Shown one piece after another: positions 25,671-34,438 of a stretch of DNA of 48,225 nucleotides (positions within the stretch are counted from its first letter, which is position 1; every line of letters starts with the position of its first letter). The stretch is from Flavobacteriales bacterium. Its GTDB lineage: Bacteria > Bacteroidota > Bacteroidia > Flavobacteriales_C > GCA-002722245. The stretch lies in contig JAHEZL010000004.1 in NCBI GenBank assembly GCA_023251095.1, forward strand, positions 1 through 48,225, written 5' to 3'. A model generated the notes under the pieces. That model was not told where the DNA came from and ran no database searches. It saw only the letters and a program-made list of their open reading frames with translations. Made by a program: the position numbers and the translations under genes.

Positions 25671-28052
25671 TTATTTTGAACCAACACTATTGATAGGGAA
25701 AATTAATTTTACGCTAATGTTTCTTCCCATGCTGTAAATACCGCTTCTTCCTGTTGAGTTGACGGGGAAAGAATCCATATATTTCAAGCGACTCATGTTG
25801 GATTGATAAGCCACATCTGCGAGATTGCTTGCGATGATAGAAAAAGTAAAAATTGTTTTTTCTTTTTTGTTGGTGACTGCTCCGCCCAATCCGGCGTCAA
25901 TTAAGGTATAACCTGCAGTTGCTGTTTCTGTGCCATAAGCAGTGAAAGCGCGGTTTTGTGCAGCGTAATATTGTACGCCGATTTTTAGATATATTTTACT
26001 GAAGCAAGCCAGTTTCTTTTTGATATCTATTTTAATTTCCGAGTTGCTGTGGAAGGGAGGAATGTAAGGCAGGTAGCGTGTGCTGTCGGTGTTTGCTCCT
26101 AAATTCAAAGCATATAAAAAGGAAGCGGAGTTCTCGAAATGCAGCCAGTGAATGGGATGCGGATGAATATCCAAAGTCATTTCCCCACCATAAATTTGCG
26201 CAGTGGTTTGTTTGAATTTAAAAATGGGATAGCTGTTTCCTCCCTGAACAAACAGAGAATCCGCGAGCTTTTCATTATAAATATAAGAGCTGATGGTGTT
26301 GTTGAAAATTTCGGCACTGAAGGAAATGTGTTCGGTGTTGAGAAAAAATCCGAGGTCTTCCTGTAAAGAAAATTCAGGTTTGAAATTGGCATCGCCCAGT
26401 TGCTCAAAGCCTGTTCCCGGATGTACCCCTTTGGCCGAAATTTCAGCAATGTTGGGTGCACGGTATCCACGGGCAACATTGGCTTTGATGCATGTTTTTT
26501 TATTGATATTGTAAGTAGCGCCAATGCTTCCGCTGCTTCCTGAAAAGGTGTGACTGTAAGCGCTGAAGGAATACATTGCTGCGTTTTGAAAATTACGGGT
26601 ATCGTAACGCAAGCCACCTGCGACGTTGAATTTTCCGAAGGATTTTTTCACAAAAGCAAAGGGTCCGAAATCAAAAGACTGATAATCGGGAATTACAAAT
26701 TCAGTAGCATTGTTGTTTTTGTTTTGTTGGTACAAACCGTTGATGCCAATGGTGCTTTCCCAGCCGTGAAAATCGGGCAAATAATATTTAACATCGTAAG
26801 TAATGGTGTTGAGTAGCAGGCTGAGCGCCGCAACCGTTGGTTGTTCCGGATATCCGAACTCCTGACGCGAACTTTGTTGAGCGCCGATTTTCACGTTCAG
26901 TTTACTTTTTCCTAAAATAAAACTGCTGGCCGAATACAAGCGGTAATGTTGCACATGCTGATGTACATTTCCAATGGTGTAGGAATTTAATTCTTTAGCG
27001 CTCACAATCGGACGAATAGTGTCGTCTTCCGAAATTTGTTTGGTGAACTGTCGCGTAGCCGAATCTCTACTGCCATCGGGAATTTCCTGAAGATTATCAT
27101 AAATACTCAAATTCAAATAAGAGAAGCCCCACGATTTGTACAAGCCCATGTGCGCATTGATATCTGTTTCATCGTATTTGGTGCCGAATACTTTCCCGTC
27201 GAATTTATTTTGATAATCTCCCGCTTGTTTTTTAGAAGCACGAAAGCCCCATGCAAAACCATTTTTATTGCCGTCGAAAGCAAAAGAACCAGCCGCCTGA
27301 TTGTTGTTGCTTTGGTAGTTGGTGAGTATTGATCCTTTAATGGATCCGGGCATTACAGTGTTGATAGGTAAAAGATTTACAACGCCGCCCATGGCATCGG
27401 AGCCATATAGGAGGCTGGCCGGACCTTTCACGATTTCTATCCTGTCGATTAAAAACTGATCCACTTCAATGCCATGTTCCTCGCCCCATTGCTGGCCATC
27501 TTGTCGCACACCGTCGAAAAGCGTGAGCACGCGGTTGTATCCCAATCCGCGAATGAAAGGTTTTGAAACATTTGGTCCGGTGGAAAGTGTGCTGATACCA
27601 GGCACTTTCGTTAATCCTTCCATAATATTGGTAGAAGCATTTTCCTGCAAATATTTATTGTCGAGAGTGATAGTGGGCGTTGGATTTTTTTTGAATTCAG
27701 TTGCTTTGGAAGTTCCCGTGATCACAATTTCTTTGGTCTCGGTGACTTGTTCTTCCAAGGAAAAATCTTTGGAAGTCACGCTGCTTAAATCAACCATTTC
27801 GGTGTGGGTGGAATAGCCCGGAAAGCTGATTTGTATCAATGCGTTTATTGCGGGAAGATTGCCGATATAGTAGCTTCCATCGGCTTTGGAGGAAGTTCCT
27901 GTTCTTAAATCGGGAAAATATAATTCAACATTTTCTAAAGGTTGTAGTGTTCGCTGATCCAGTATTTTTCCTGAAAGATGAGTAGTATCTCCATTGGAGA
28001 ATACAGTATTTATAAATGCACAAAGGCATAAGAGTAACAAGAAGTTTTTCAT
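25671..28052 (-). CDS. TonB-dependent receptor with CarboxypepD_reg-like N-terminus
   Basis: A 793-residue outer-membrane receptor. After the signal peptide comes a carboxypeptidase-regulatory-like domain (about 25-105: LSGKILDQRTLQPLENVEL). The plug domain follows (about 110-230: NIMEGLTKVPGISTL, FIRGLGYNRVLTLFDGVRQ, IEIVKGPASLLYGSDAMGGVVN), then a 22-strand-type barrel. The plug has GEEHGIEVD and the barrel has His-rich stretches (NVHQHVQHYR, DIHPHPIHWLHF). There is no SusD partner. A small His/Cys-bearing protein gene lies 63 nt upstream on the same strand, which suggests metal (zinc or copper) or metallophore uptake; that is an inference from context. Confidence 0.92.
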   Translation of the reverse strand: MKNFLLLLCLCAFINTVFSNGDTTHLSGKILDQRTLQPLENVELYFPDLRTGTSSKADGSYYIGNLPAINALIQISFPGYSTHTEMVDLSSVTSKDFSLEEQVTETKEIVITGTSKATEFKKNPTPTITLDNKYLQENASTNIMEGLTKVPGISTLSTGPNVSKPFIRGLGYNRVLTLFDGVRQDGQQWGEEHGIEVDQFLIDRIEIVKGPASLLYGSDAMGGVVNLLPINTVMPGSIKGSILTNYQSNNNQAAGSFAFDGNKNGFAWGFRASKKQAGDYQNKFDGKVFGTKYDETDINAHMGLYKSWGFSYLNLSIYDNLQEIPDGSRDSATRQFTKQISEDDTIRPIVSAKELNSYTIGNVHQHVQHYRLYSASSFILGKSKLNVKIGAQQSSRQEFGYPEQPTVAALSLLLNTITYDVKYYLPDFHGWESTIGINGLYQQNKNNNATEFVIPDYQSFDFGPFAFVKKSFGKFNVAGGLRYDTRNFQNAAMYSFSAYSHTFSGSSGSIGATYNINKKTCIKANVARGYRAPNIAEISAKGVHPGTGFEQLGDANFKPEFSLQEDLGFFLNTEHISFSAEIFNNTISSYIYNEKLADSLFVQGGNSYPIFKFKQTTAQIYGGEMTLDIHPHPIHWLHFENSASFLYALNLGANTDSTRYLPYIPPFHSNSEIKIDIKKKLACFSKIYLKIGVQYYAAQNRAFTAYGTETATAGYTLIDAGLGGAVTNKKEKTIFTFSIIASNLADVAYQSNMSRLKYMDSFPVNSTGRSGIYSMGRNISVKLIFPINSVGSK

Positions 28053-28084
28053 GATGAGTTGCTTAATAATTAATAAAATGATTG

Positions 28085-28105
28085 TTCACGCTGGTATAGC
28101 GTGAA
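28085..28105 (-). promoter_or_regulatory. Hairpin between the small His/Cys protein gene and the TonB receptor gene
   Basis: A perfect 8-bp stem TTCACGCT/AGCGTGAA with a 5-nt loop, flanked by complementary AT-rich segments (GCTTAATA at 28061-28068 and TATTAAGC further out). It lacks a T-run on either strand. It may be an mRNA processing or stability element within a two-gene transcript, or an operator palindrome; I cannot decide. Confidence 0.5.
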
Positions 28106-28115
28106 TAAAGAAATA

Positions 28116-28436
28116 TTAAGCCTTAACGGGAGGAGCCTTGTTGTGCTGATTTAAAACAGAGGGAGAGAAATCATTCTCCAAAAGAAAAGGAGAAGAATAA
28201 ATGACTTCGTTTTTTTGAAAGTGGAGTTCATTAGAATGAAGCTCAAAAGTTTCATTGGAAATGAGCTTACAATAATCGCAGTTTTCTTGTTGGGAATACG
28301 ACAATGATTTTTCGGCGTAATTCTTTTTGTGACTGTGCCAATGCCCCGCAGAAAGATAAACACCCGAATACAGCATCAGGAAAAAGATGCTTAGCGGAAG
28401 GGTAAATAATTTCTTTCTTAGGATTTTCATCTTCAC
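28116..28436 (-). CDS. Small His/Cys-containing envelope protein upstream of a TonB receptor
   Basis: A 106-residue protein with a basic N-terminus and one hydrophobic segment (about residues 11-30, LFTLPLSIFFLMLYSGVYLS), so it is membrane-anchored or secreted. After it come GHWHSHKK, a CDYC pair, several further His residues (ELHSNELHF) and a terminal NQHNKAPPVKA. Small proteins of this layout precede metal-related TonB receptors in Bacteroidota, in my general knowledge. It is the first gene of the pair with the 25671-28052 receptor. Metal binding is plausible but untested. Confidence 0.7.
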   Translation of the reverse strand: MKMKILRKKLFTLPLSIFFLMLYSGVYLSAGHWHSHKKNYAEKSLSYSQQENCDYCKLISNETFELHSNELHFQKNEVIYSSPFLLENDFSPSVLNQHNKAPPVKA

Positions 28437-28541
28437 GAAAATATAATTTTTCCTGCACTTGTAACAATACCTTTCTTTGATTGTTTTAGAGCGGGGGTTT
28501 TAATGTTGAATTAAAATGTAGCGTAACAAAAGTCAATTTAC

Positions 28542-28549
28542 TACTTTTG
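28542..28549 (+). promoter_or_regulatory. Candidate -7 box for the large type B T9SS protein gene
   Basis: TACTTTTG matches the Bacteroidota TAnnTTTG consensus and lies 27 nt before the ATG at 28577. A TTG box at the ideal upstream spacing is not present, so only the -7 half is supported. Confidence 0.4.
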
Positions 28550-28576
28550 CCGCGACACACTAACTTGAATTGATTT

Positions 28577-31500
28577 ATGAACTTTTGTAAAAGATTGTTT
28601 GGCGCTTTTGCGCTGACTCTTATTTCTATAGCTAGCGCCCATGCTCAAGCCGATGTATGGTTTTTAGGGAATAATATTTCAATTGATTTTTCATCAGGCA
28701 CCGCAGTGGTTGGTACCGGTATTGTTATCGGAGCTGATATGACGGAAAGTAGTACCTCTATTACAGATCCTAGTGGAACGTTATTGTTTTCTGTAGTTGG
28801 CGACAATGTGTATGATGGAGGGAAAAACAATGTTTTGAGTTTGCCAACTGGTACCTGGGATGTGTCGCAAGGCACCATGGTTATTCCGGTTCCTGGAAAA
28901 ACAAATGAATATTATTTAACGGTTTTAAAAAATGGAAGTGGTGCATCAACAAAGCCAATGGCGGTGTATTATACCATCAAAACAAGTGGAACTGGATCTG
29001 GCAATTTAACTATTACCGGTCCGGCAAATTTGGCTGCCAACTTAACTCAAAGTCAAACGGGTGTTCCTAAATTAAATCCGGATGGAACGGTATCAAGCGA
29101 TTTTTGGTTAATTAGTCATCAATTGTGTAACAATAGTTTTCAATTGTTTACTGTTTCAGGTACCGGAATTACAAATTCAGGTACATCAAACACAGGGCCT
29201 AATTTTGATTGTATAGGCACATGGCCACCTAAATATGATGATATCGGTACTTTGAAATTTAATGGCTGCTACACTCAGGCGTCCTACATAATGGGCGATA
29301 AGGTTATGTTATTTGATTTTGATGCTAAAACTGGTCAGTTTACTCATAAAAATACCATTACTACTGGTTTAAGTTCTGCCTATAGTATGGAGTTTTCTCC
29401 CGATGGTAAATATGCTTATGTACTTACCGGACAAGACAACAATAATCCGGGGCATTTATATAGAATGGCTGTAAATGGTGCAGGCTTTGGAGCTCCTGTA
29501 GATTTGGGAGTGACTGGAGGTATGAGAGGTGGACATTTGCAATTGGGACCTGATGGTAATATTTATTTTGCTGCTCCTACAGCATATGGAAATTTAGGAA
29601 CTGGTTACATTGGTAGAATTACAAATCCCAATGGGGGTGGTGTTGTGGATAAAACGTGGTACAAGGCTGCGGCTGAAGATAATAATACCACAAAAATTGA
29701 AGGTCAGGCTGTTAACATGGACATGCCTAATTTTTTGAAGTCTTTAGTTGTTCCTCTTCCTAAATTATTAGTTGATGGTGTTGAGTTAAGTCAAACATCG
29801 GTATGCCAGGGGCAAAGTGTGAAATTTGAATTATCAGTTTCTGGTTCAGTAGCGGCTAACGTTGATTGGGTGGAAACAGGTGCAAACACGGGCAGTCAGA
29901 ATGGAGGAGCATCATTTACAAAAACAATGACGAATGCAGGAACTACCAATGTAACCGCTACAGTTACCGATGAATGCGGACGACAAAAAGATGTTCCTTT
30001 TGTTGTTGAGGTAGAACCCTATCAAAATGCCAATGGAACTTTGGCAGCTTGTCCTTCAAGAGTGGTTACAGGAACAGGATCCACTTCGGGCAATTATGCT
30101 TGGTATACAGCCGATCCGGCAGGCAGCGGAACTTTTTTAGGATATGGAGCAACATATGATGCGGCGGGCAAAACTTCTGTTTGGGTGCAGCCTGTTGGAA
30201 CAGTTACCCAAGCTAGCGTTAATGATAACCGATCGGCACAAAATTACGGGGCAGCGTCAGGCAATACTTCCATTACTTTATCTAAGGGAAGTGCAAATAT
30301 TACTTCTTTAGATGTAGGGATGTATACTTGGGGATCTTACTCAGGCAATTTGACAGTTGAACTTAGAAATGGAAGCAATCAAGTGATAGGCACTCCATTT
30401 ACTCAGGCGGTCACGGGCACAGGAGTGAAAAATGTAACGATCAGTCCAAGCGACTGGAAATTGAGTGCTGCCGGGACTTATTCGGTGGTAATCACATCAG
30501 CTCCAGGTGGCGCAAGTTTTGGCGATTTAACGGCTGCTTCCTACTCTTCAGGCAATGTTGCTATTAACGGTGGGAGAACAGTGAATTACAATATTACTAC
30601 TTATGAAGAAAGTGCTACATCAAAATGTATCAAGGGTAAATTGGTGACTATCACGTCATGCTGTACTCAATTGGCTCCGGTAGTTGCAGGTGGAACAACT
30701 GTGTGCGAAGGAAGTTCTAATATTACTTTAACTGCTACTAAAAATGTGGCAACAACCGGCACCATTACTTATCAGTGGTATAATGATGACGGAGCTGTTA
30801 GCGGTGCTACTTCTTCTACCTATTCTGTTTCAGCTGCAGCAGCGGCGACTAAAAATTATTGGGCTACAGTAACCAGCTCTGCTTCTTGTAGTGGTGAATC
30901 ACCAATCAGTAATAAAGTTTTGGTAACTATCAATGCTAAACCAACGACTCCTACAATTACTGTATCTCCTAACAAAACTACGTTTTGCAAAGGTGAGGCA
31001 CATACTCTAACAGCAGCAACAACAACAGGTTCAACCTTCCAATGGAAATATGATGGCACTGGAACGTTGGCTACAACAGCGGGTTTAACAACAGTGGGCA
31101 CGCACAACTACAAAGTGGTTGCTACCTTAAATGGTTGTGTAGATTCTTCGGCTATGAAAACAATTACTGTAAATGCAGTACCCGATTCCACCATCACCCA
31201 AGTAGGTCCTTTTTGCAGCAACGACGCAGCGGTAAACCTTTCAGCAGCCACAGCAGGCGGAACCTGGAAAGTAGATGCAACAACATTGGTCGGCAATAGT
31301 TTTAATCCGGCATCGTACTCCCTGGGTTCTCACCAAATTCATTACAACGTAACAGCGAGTGGATGCGGCTCACACGATACAATTACGGTACAAATCAATC
31401 AAAGAAAAAGCGCAGCAATTACAGCGGTAACTGCGATGTGTAAAAATGCAGCAGCAAAAACATTAACAGCAACAGATGCAGGAGGTACCTGGAGTGGAAC

Positions 31501-34324
31501 AGGCATCACGAACACATCAACAGGAATCTTTACACCTTCGGTAGCAGGAGCGGGAACTTTCACTATCACCTATACCATCTCAGGCACCTGCGGCGACAGC
31601 AAAACAACGAGCATCACAGTAAATCCAACCGACAGCGCGAAGATATTGCCTGCAGGTCCTTTCTGCAGTGTAGATCCTGATTACAATATGAAACTCACCG
31701 CAGGTTCCACTACTGGCGGTACCTGGAGCGGAACGGGAATAACGAGTGCGTCATTGGGAACTTTTAGTCCGGGCAGCCAGATCAACGGCACTTACAATGT
31801 TGTATATACTACGGGCGGAGCCTGTCCTGTAAGTGATAACATCAATGTATCGATATCCAATAGCGTTACCTTAAATATCACTTCTACTAAATCAACTTAT
31901 TGCCACAATGCAGCAAAAGACACCATAGAAGTAAATACTCTGGGCGGAAAATTCAGCACGTGGAGTGGAAAAGGAATCACTGATGTTGACTTTGGATATT
32001 ATGATCCTAAGCTGGCGAACATAGGCAATGACACGATATGGTATATGAAAGCAGGATCGTGCGGAGATACAACGTTTAAAGTAATCACAGTGACCACAAT
32101 AGATACAGCAAAAATCACGATTCCTCAAGGTCCCTTCTGTCAATCACAAGGCACGGTGACTTTAGCTAAAGAAGTAGTATCGAATGCAGGAACATGGAGT
32201 GGCACAGGAATCACCAACGGCGCCACAGGTACTTTTGATCCAAGCTTAGGTCAGGGTTCTTATCTGATCACTTACAAAACAAACGGAGCTTGTCCTGTAC
32301 AAGACACAGCCACAATGAAAGTAGTGGGACAAAAAATAGCGAACATTTTAACACAAGATACATTGATGTGTAAAAACGCCACTGCATCACAAATCAGATT
32401 GAGTAGCAACAGCACAACAGGTGGAACATGGTTATCTTCTCCAACCTTAGGCTTGGTAACAAACACAGGTGTGTTCAATCCAACTACAGCGGGAGTGGGC
32501 GTGTTTAAAGTATATTACGGAATAGCAGGAGCAACATTGGGTTGCAGCGCTCTGGATAGTGTTATCATCACGGTATCGGCGATAGATACTGCAAAAATCA
32601 CAACAGGTCAGGGTCCGTTTTGCTTGAATGATCCTGTTCAAACATTACAAAAACAAGTAGTGTCAAACGCAGGAGTGTGGAGTGGTACAGGGATCACCAA
32701 CACAGCCACAGGTGCTTTTACACCAAGCACAGCAGGAGTGGGAGCTCATTTGATCACCTATAAAACGTCGGGAGCGTGCTTTGTGCAAGACACCCTGACA
32801 ATTAATGTAGTGAATCAGATGATAGCAAACATTACGCTCACAGCGGTATCGATTTGTGAGGACACAACGTTGTATCAAATTCAGAAAAGTGTGAATAGCA
32901 CTCCGGGCGGGACTTGGACTTCCATCCCAACAGGAGTTGTAAATGGCACAGGACAATTTAATCCTGCAGCGGCCACAGCGGGTACAACTTATAAAGTACT
33001 TTACTCAGTATCGGGAGCCACACCAACCTGCAGCGCTAAAGACAGTATCAACATCACTGTAGTGAAAAGAGAAGATGCTAGCATAACAACAGCAACTCCA
33101 TTAGCGATGTGTGTTTATGATGCACCAAAACAAATTGCCTCTACTAACACCGGTGGAGTATGGAGCGGTACAGGAGTGAACGGTTCAGGTTTGTTTACGG
33201 TAACAGCACCTGGAACTTTCAAAGTAAAATACACAATGGCCGGAAGCACAGGCAGATGTCCGGATAAAGATTCTATTAATGTAGTAGTGCTCGATACGCT
33301 TAATTCAAGCATTCAGCCAACTACAAGTTTCTGTCAGAATTTACCGGCTCAACAATTGATTCCTGTAAAATCAGGCGGAACTTTCAGCGGAACAGCAGTG
33401 AGCGCGCAAGGTGTGTTTGACCCATCGAAAGCTCCTGCCGGAACCTATACCATTACTTATACTCAAAGCGGAGCTTGTCAAACAGTGGGTCATATCAATG
33501 TGACTATTGATTCATTGCCTTCGTTAAGTGTAAAACCATTGATAGGCGGTTGTGTTCCTATTACTGTTGCTTTTGCTGATTCATCTTCGGCAAATGCAGT
33601 TTCATCCATCTGGAATTTCGGAGACGGTTCTTCACCGGTGACTGTTACAACAGCTGATGCATCTACCACACATACTTATACTGCATTCGGTAATTTCAGT
33701 CCGCAATTGTCGGTTAAGTTTGCTAACGGCTGTTTGTCAACAGCAACAGGGGCGGTATCAATAGCAGAAGTTCCTGCAGCTGATTTTAGTTTCGATCCTA
33801 TTCCGGCCAGCACCAATGATCCTACCATTACTTTTGTCAATCAATCAACAGGTGCAGTGAATTATTTCTGGAATTTCGGAAGTACAGGAGCGCCGGATAC
33901 ATCTGTAAATACTAATGAAATAGTATTGTTTGATGCTCCGAACGGCGATACTATTCCGGTGACTTTAATATCGTACAATACAGTTTGTGCCGATACCATA
34001 ACAAAAGATGTGTACATCAAAGATGCCTTCACTTTATATGCTGCAAATGCCTTCACTCCGAATGGCGATGGCAACAATGATTTGTTTTATCCGAAGGGAA
34101 AAAATCACAAATGTGATGTGTGTACCAACTATGAGTTTTTAATCTTCGACCGTTGGGGAGAAGTGATTTTCAGATCTACAACAGTGGATGAACCATGGAA
34201 CGGAAAGCGCGCCAATATTATGCGCGACGCGGAAGTGGATGTGTATGTGTGGCGTTTAACTTACACCGATTCATTCACGGAAAAACAAGCGGTGACTACC
34301 GGGCACGTGACTTTGTTGAAATAA
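28577..34324 (+). CDS. Giant secreted adhesin-like protein with ten repeats, PKD domains and T9SS type B sorting domain
   Basis: A 1915-residue surface protein. The signal peptide (about residues 1-24) precedes an N-terminal propeller-like region (about 25-395: MEFSPDGKYAYVLTGQDNN). Ig/PKD-like regions and two Ig-like units with PxVxGGxxxCEG patterns follow. Ten tandem units (about residues 869-1645) each have a PFC or MC cysteine, GGTWSGTGIT, GxFxP, a YxxxGxC strand and a terminal IxV. Two PKD domains (about 1655-1820: WNFGDGSS, YFWNFGS) precede the CHU_C/type B sorting domain (about 1828-1915: AFTPNGDGNNDLFYP, FDRWGEVIF). Type B substrates are usually attached or released at the surface; adhesion or gliding-related roles are likely. 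A terminator follows. Confidence 0.93.
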   Translation: MNFCKRLFGAFALTLISIASAHAQADVWFLGNNISIDFSSGTAVVGTGIVIGADMTESSTSITDPSGTLLFSVVGDNVYDGGKNNVLSLPTGTWDVSQGTMVIPVPGKTNEYYLTVLKNGSGASTKPMAVYYTIKTSGTGSGNLTITGPANLAANLTQSQTGVPKLNPDGTVSSDFWLISHQLCNNSFQLFTVSGTGITNSGTSNTGPNFDCIGTWPPKYDDIGTLKFNGCYTQASYIMGDKVMLFDFDAKTGQFTHKNTITTGLSSAYSMEFSPDGKYAYVLTGQDNNNPGHLYRMAVNGAGFGAPVDLGVTGGMRGGHLQLGPDGNIYFAAPTAYGNLGTGYIGRITNPNGGGVVDKTWYKAAAEDNNTTKIEGQAVNMDMPNFLKSLVVPLPKLLVDGVELSQTSVCQGQSVKFELSVSGSVAANVDWVETGANTGSQNGGASFTKTMTNAGTTNVTATVTDECGRQKDVPFVVEVEPYQNANGTLAACPSRVVTGTGSTSGNYAWYTADPAGSGTFLGYGATYDAAGKTSVWVQPVGTVTQASVNDNRSAQNYGAASGNTSITLSKGSANITSLDVGMYTWGSYSGNLTVELRNGSNQVIGTPFTQAVTGTGVKNVTISPSDWKLSAAGTYSVVITSAPGGASFGDLTAASYSSGNVAINGGRTVNYNITTYEESATSKCIKGKLVTITSCCTQLAPVVAGGTTVCEGSSNITLTATKNVATTGTITYQWYNDDGAVSGATSSTYSVSAAAAATKNYWATVTSSASCSGESPISNKVLVTINAKPTTPTITVSPNKTTFCKGEAHTLTAATTTGSTFQWKYDGTGTLATTAGLTTVGTHNYKVVATLNGCVDSSAMKTITVNAVPDSTITQVGPFCSNDAAVNLSAATAGGTWKVDATTLVGNSFNPASYSLGSHQIHYNVTASGCGSHDTITVQINQRKSAAITAVTAMCKNAAAKTLTATDAGGTWSGTGITNTSTGIFTPSVAGAGTFTITYTISGTCGDSKTTSITVNPTDSAKILPAGPFCSVDPDYNMKLTAGSTTGGTWSGTGITSASLGTFSPGSQINGTYNVVYTTGGACPVSDNINVSISNSVTLNITSTKSTYCHNAAKDTIEVNTLGGKFSTWSGKGITDVDFGYYDPKLANIGNDTIWYMKAGSCGDTTFKVITVTTIDTAKITIPQGPFCQSQGTVTLAKEVVSNAGTWSGTGITNGATGTFDPSLGQGSYLITYKTNGACPVQDTATMKVVGQKIANILTQDTLMCKNATASQIRLSSNSTTGGTWLSSPTLGLVTNTGVFNPTTAGVGVFKVYYGIAGATLGCSALDSVIITVSAIDTAKITTGQGPFCLNDPVQTLQKQVVSNAGVWSGTGITNTATGAFTPSTAGVGAHLITYKTSGACFVQDTLTINVVNQMIANITLTAVSICEDTTLYQIQKSVNSTPGGTWTSIPTGVVNGTGQFNPAAATAGTTYKVLYSVSGATPTCSAKDSINITVVKREDASITTATPLAMCVYDAPKQIASTNTGGVWSGTGVNGSGLFTVTAPGTFKVKYTMAGSTGRCPDKDSINVVVLDTLNSSIQPTTSFCQNLPAQQLIPVKSGGTFSGTAVSAQGVFDPSKAPAGTYTITYTQSGACQTVGHINVTIDSLPSLSVKPLIGGCVPITVAFADSSSANAVSSIWNFGDGSSPVTVTTADASTTHTYTAFGNFSPQLSVKFANGCLSTATGAVSIAEVPAADFSFDPIPASTNDPTITFVNQSTGAVNYFWNFGSTGAPDTSVNTNEIVLFDAPNGDTIPVTLISYNTVCADTITKDVYIKDAFTLYAANAFTPNGDGNNDLFYPKGKNHKCDVCTNYEFLIFDRWGEVIFRSTTVDEPWNGKRANIMRDAEVDVYVWRLTYTDSFTEKQAVTTGHVTLLK
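31181..33510 (+). repeat. Ten coding tandem repeats, with a 483-nt higher-order period
   Basis: Ten degenerate units of about 73-84 codons encode the Cys-containing GGTWSGTGIT module. Units 5-6 (from 32096) and 7-8 (from 32579) resemble each other more than their immediate neighbours: units 5 and 7 share IDTAKIT, VSNAG and LITYKT; units 6 and 8 share IANI. This gives a two-unit superrepeat of 483 nt (161 codons) and implies duplication of a dimer. Confidence 0.8.
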
Positions 34325-34342
34325 AAAACAAGCCTTTTTGTT

Positions 34343-34369
34343 AAAGCCTCTTCACAAGGGAGGCTTTTT
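34343..34369 (+). terminator. Rho-independent terminator after the type B T9SS gene
   Basis: The stem AAGCCTC/GAGGCTT has a 9-nt loop and runs into a T tract, 19 nt after the TAA of the upstream gene. Confidence 0.75.
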
Positions 34370-34438
34370 CGTTTCCTAAATTTAGTGAAACCTAAATAAT
34401 GTTTTTTCGTTAAATCAAGCTCATCAAAAAAAACTATT

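Noticed and set aside
31181-33510. Regular repeats considered as a CRISPR array or non-coding satellite
   Set aside because: They lie in one open frame, the unit length is over 200 nt, and the degeneracy is at protein level.
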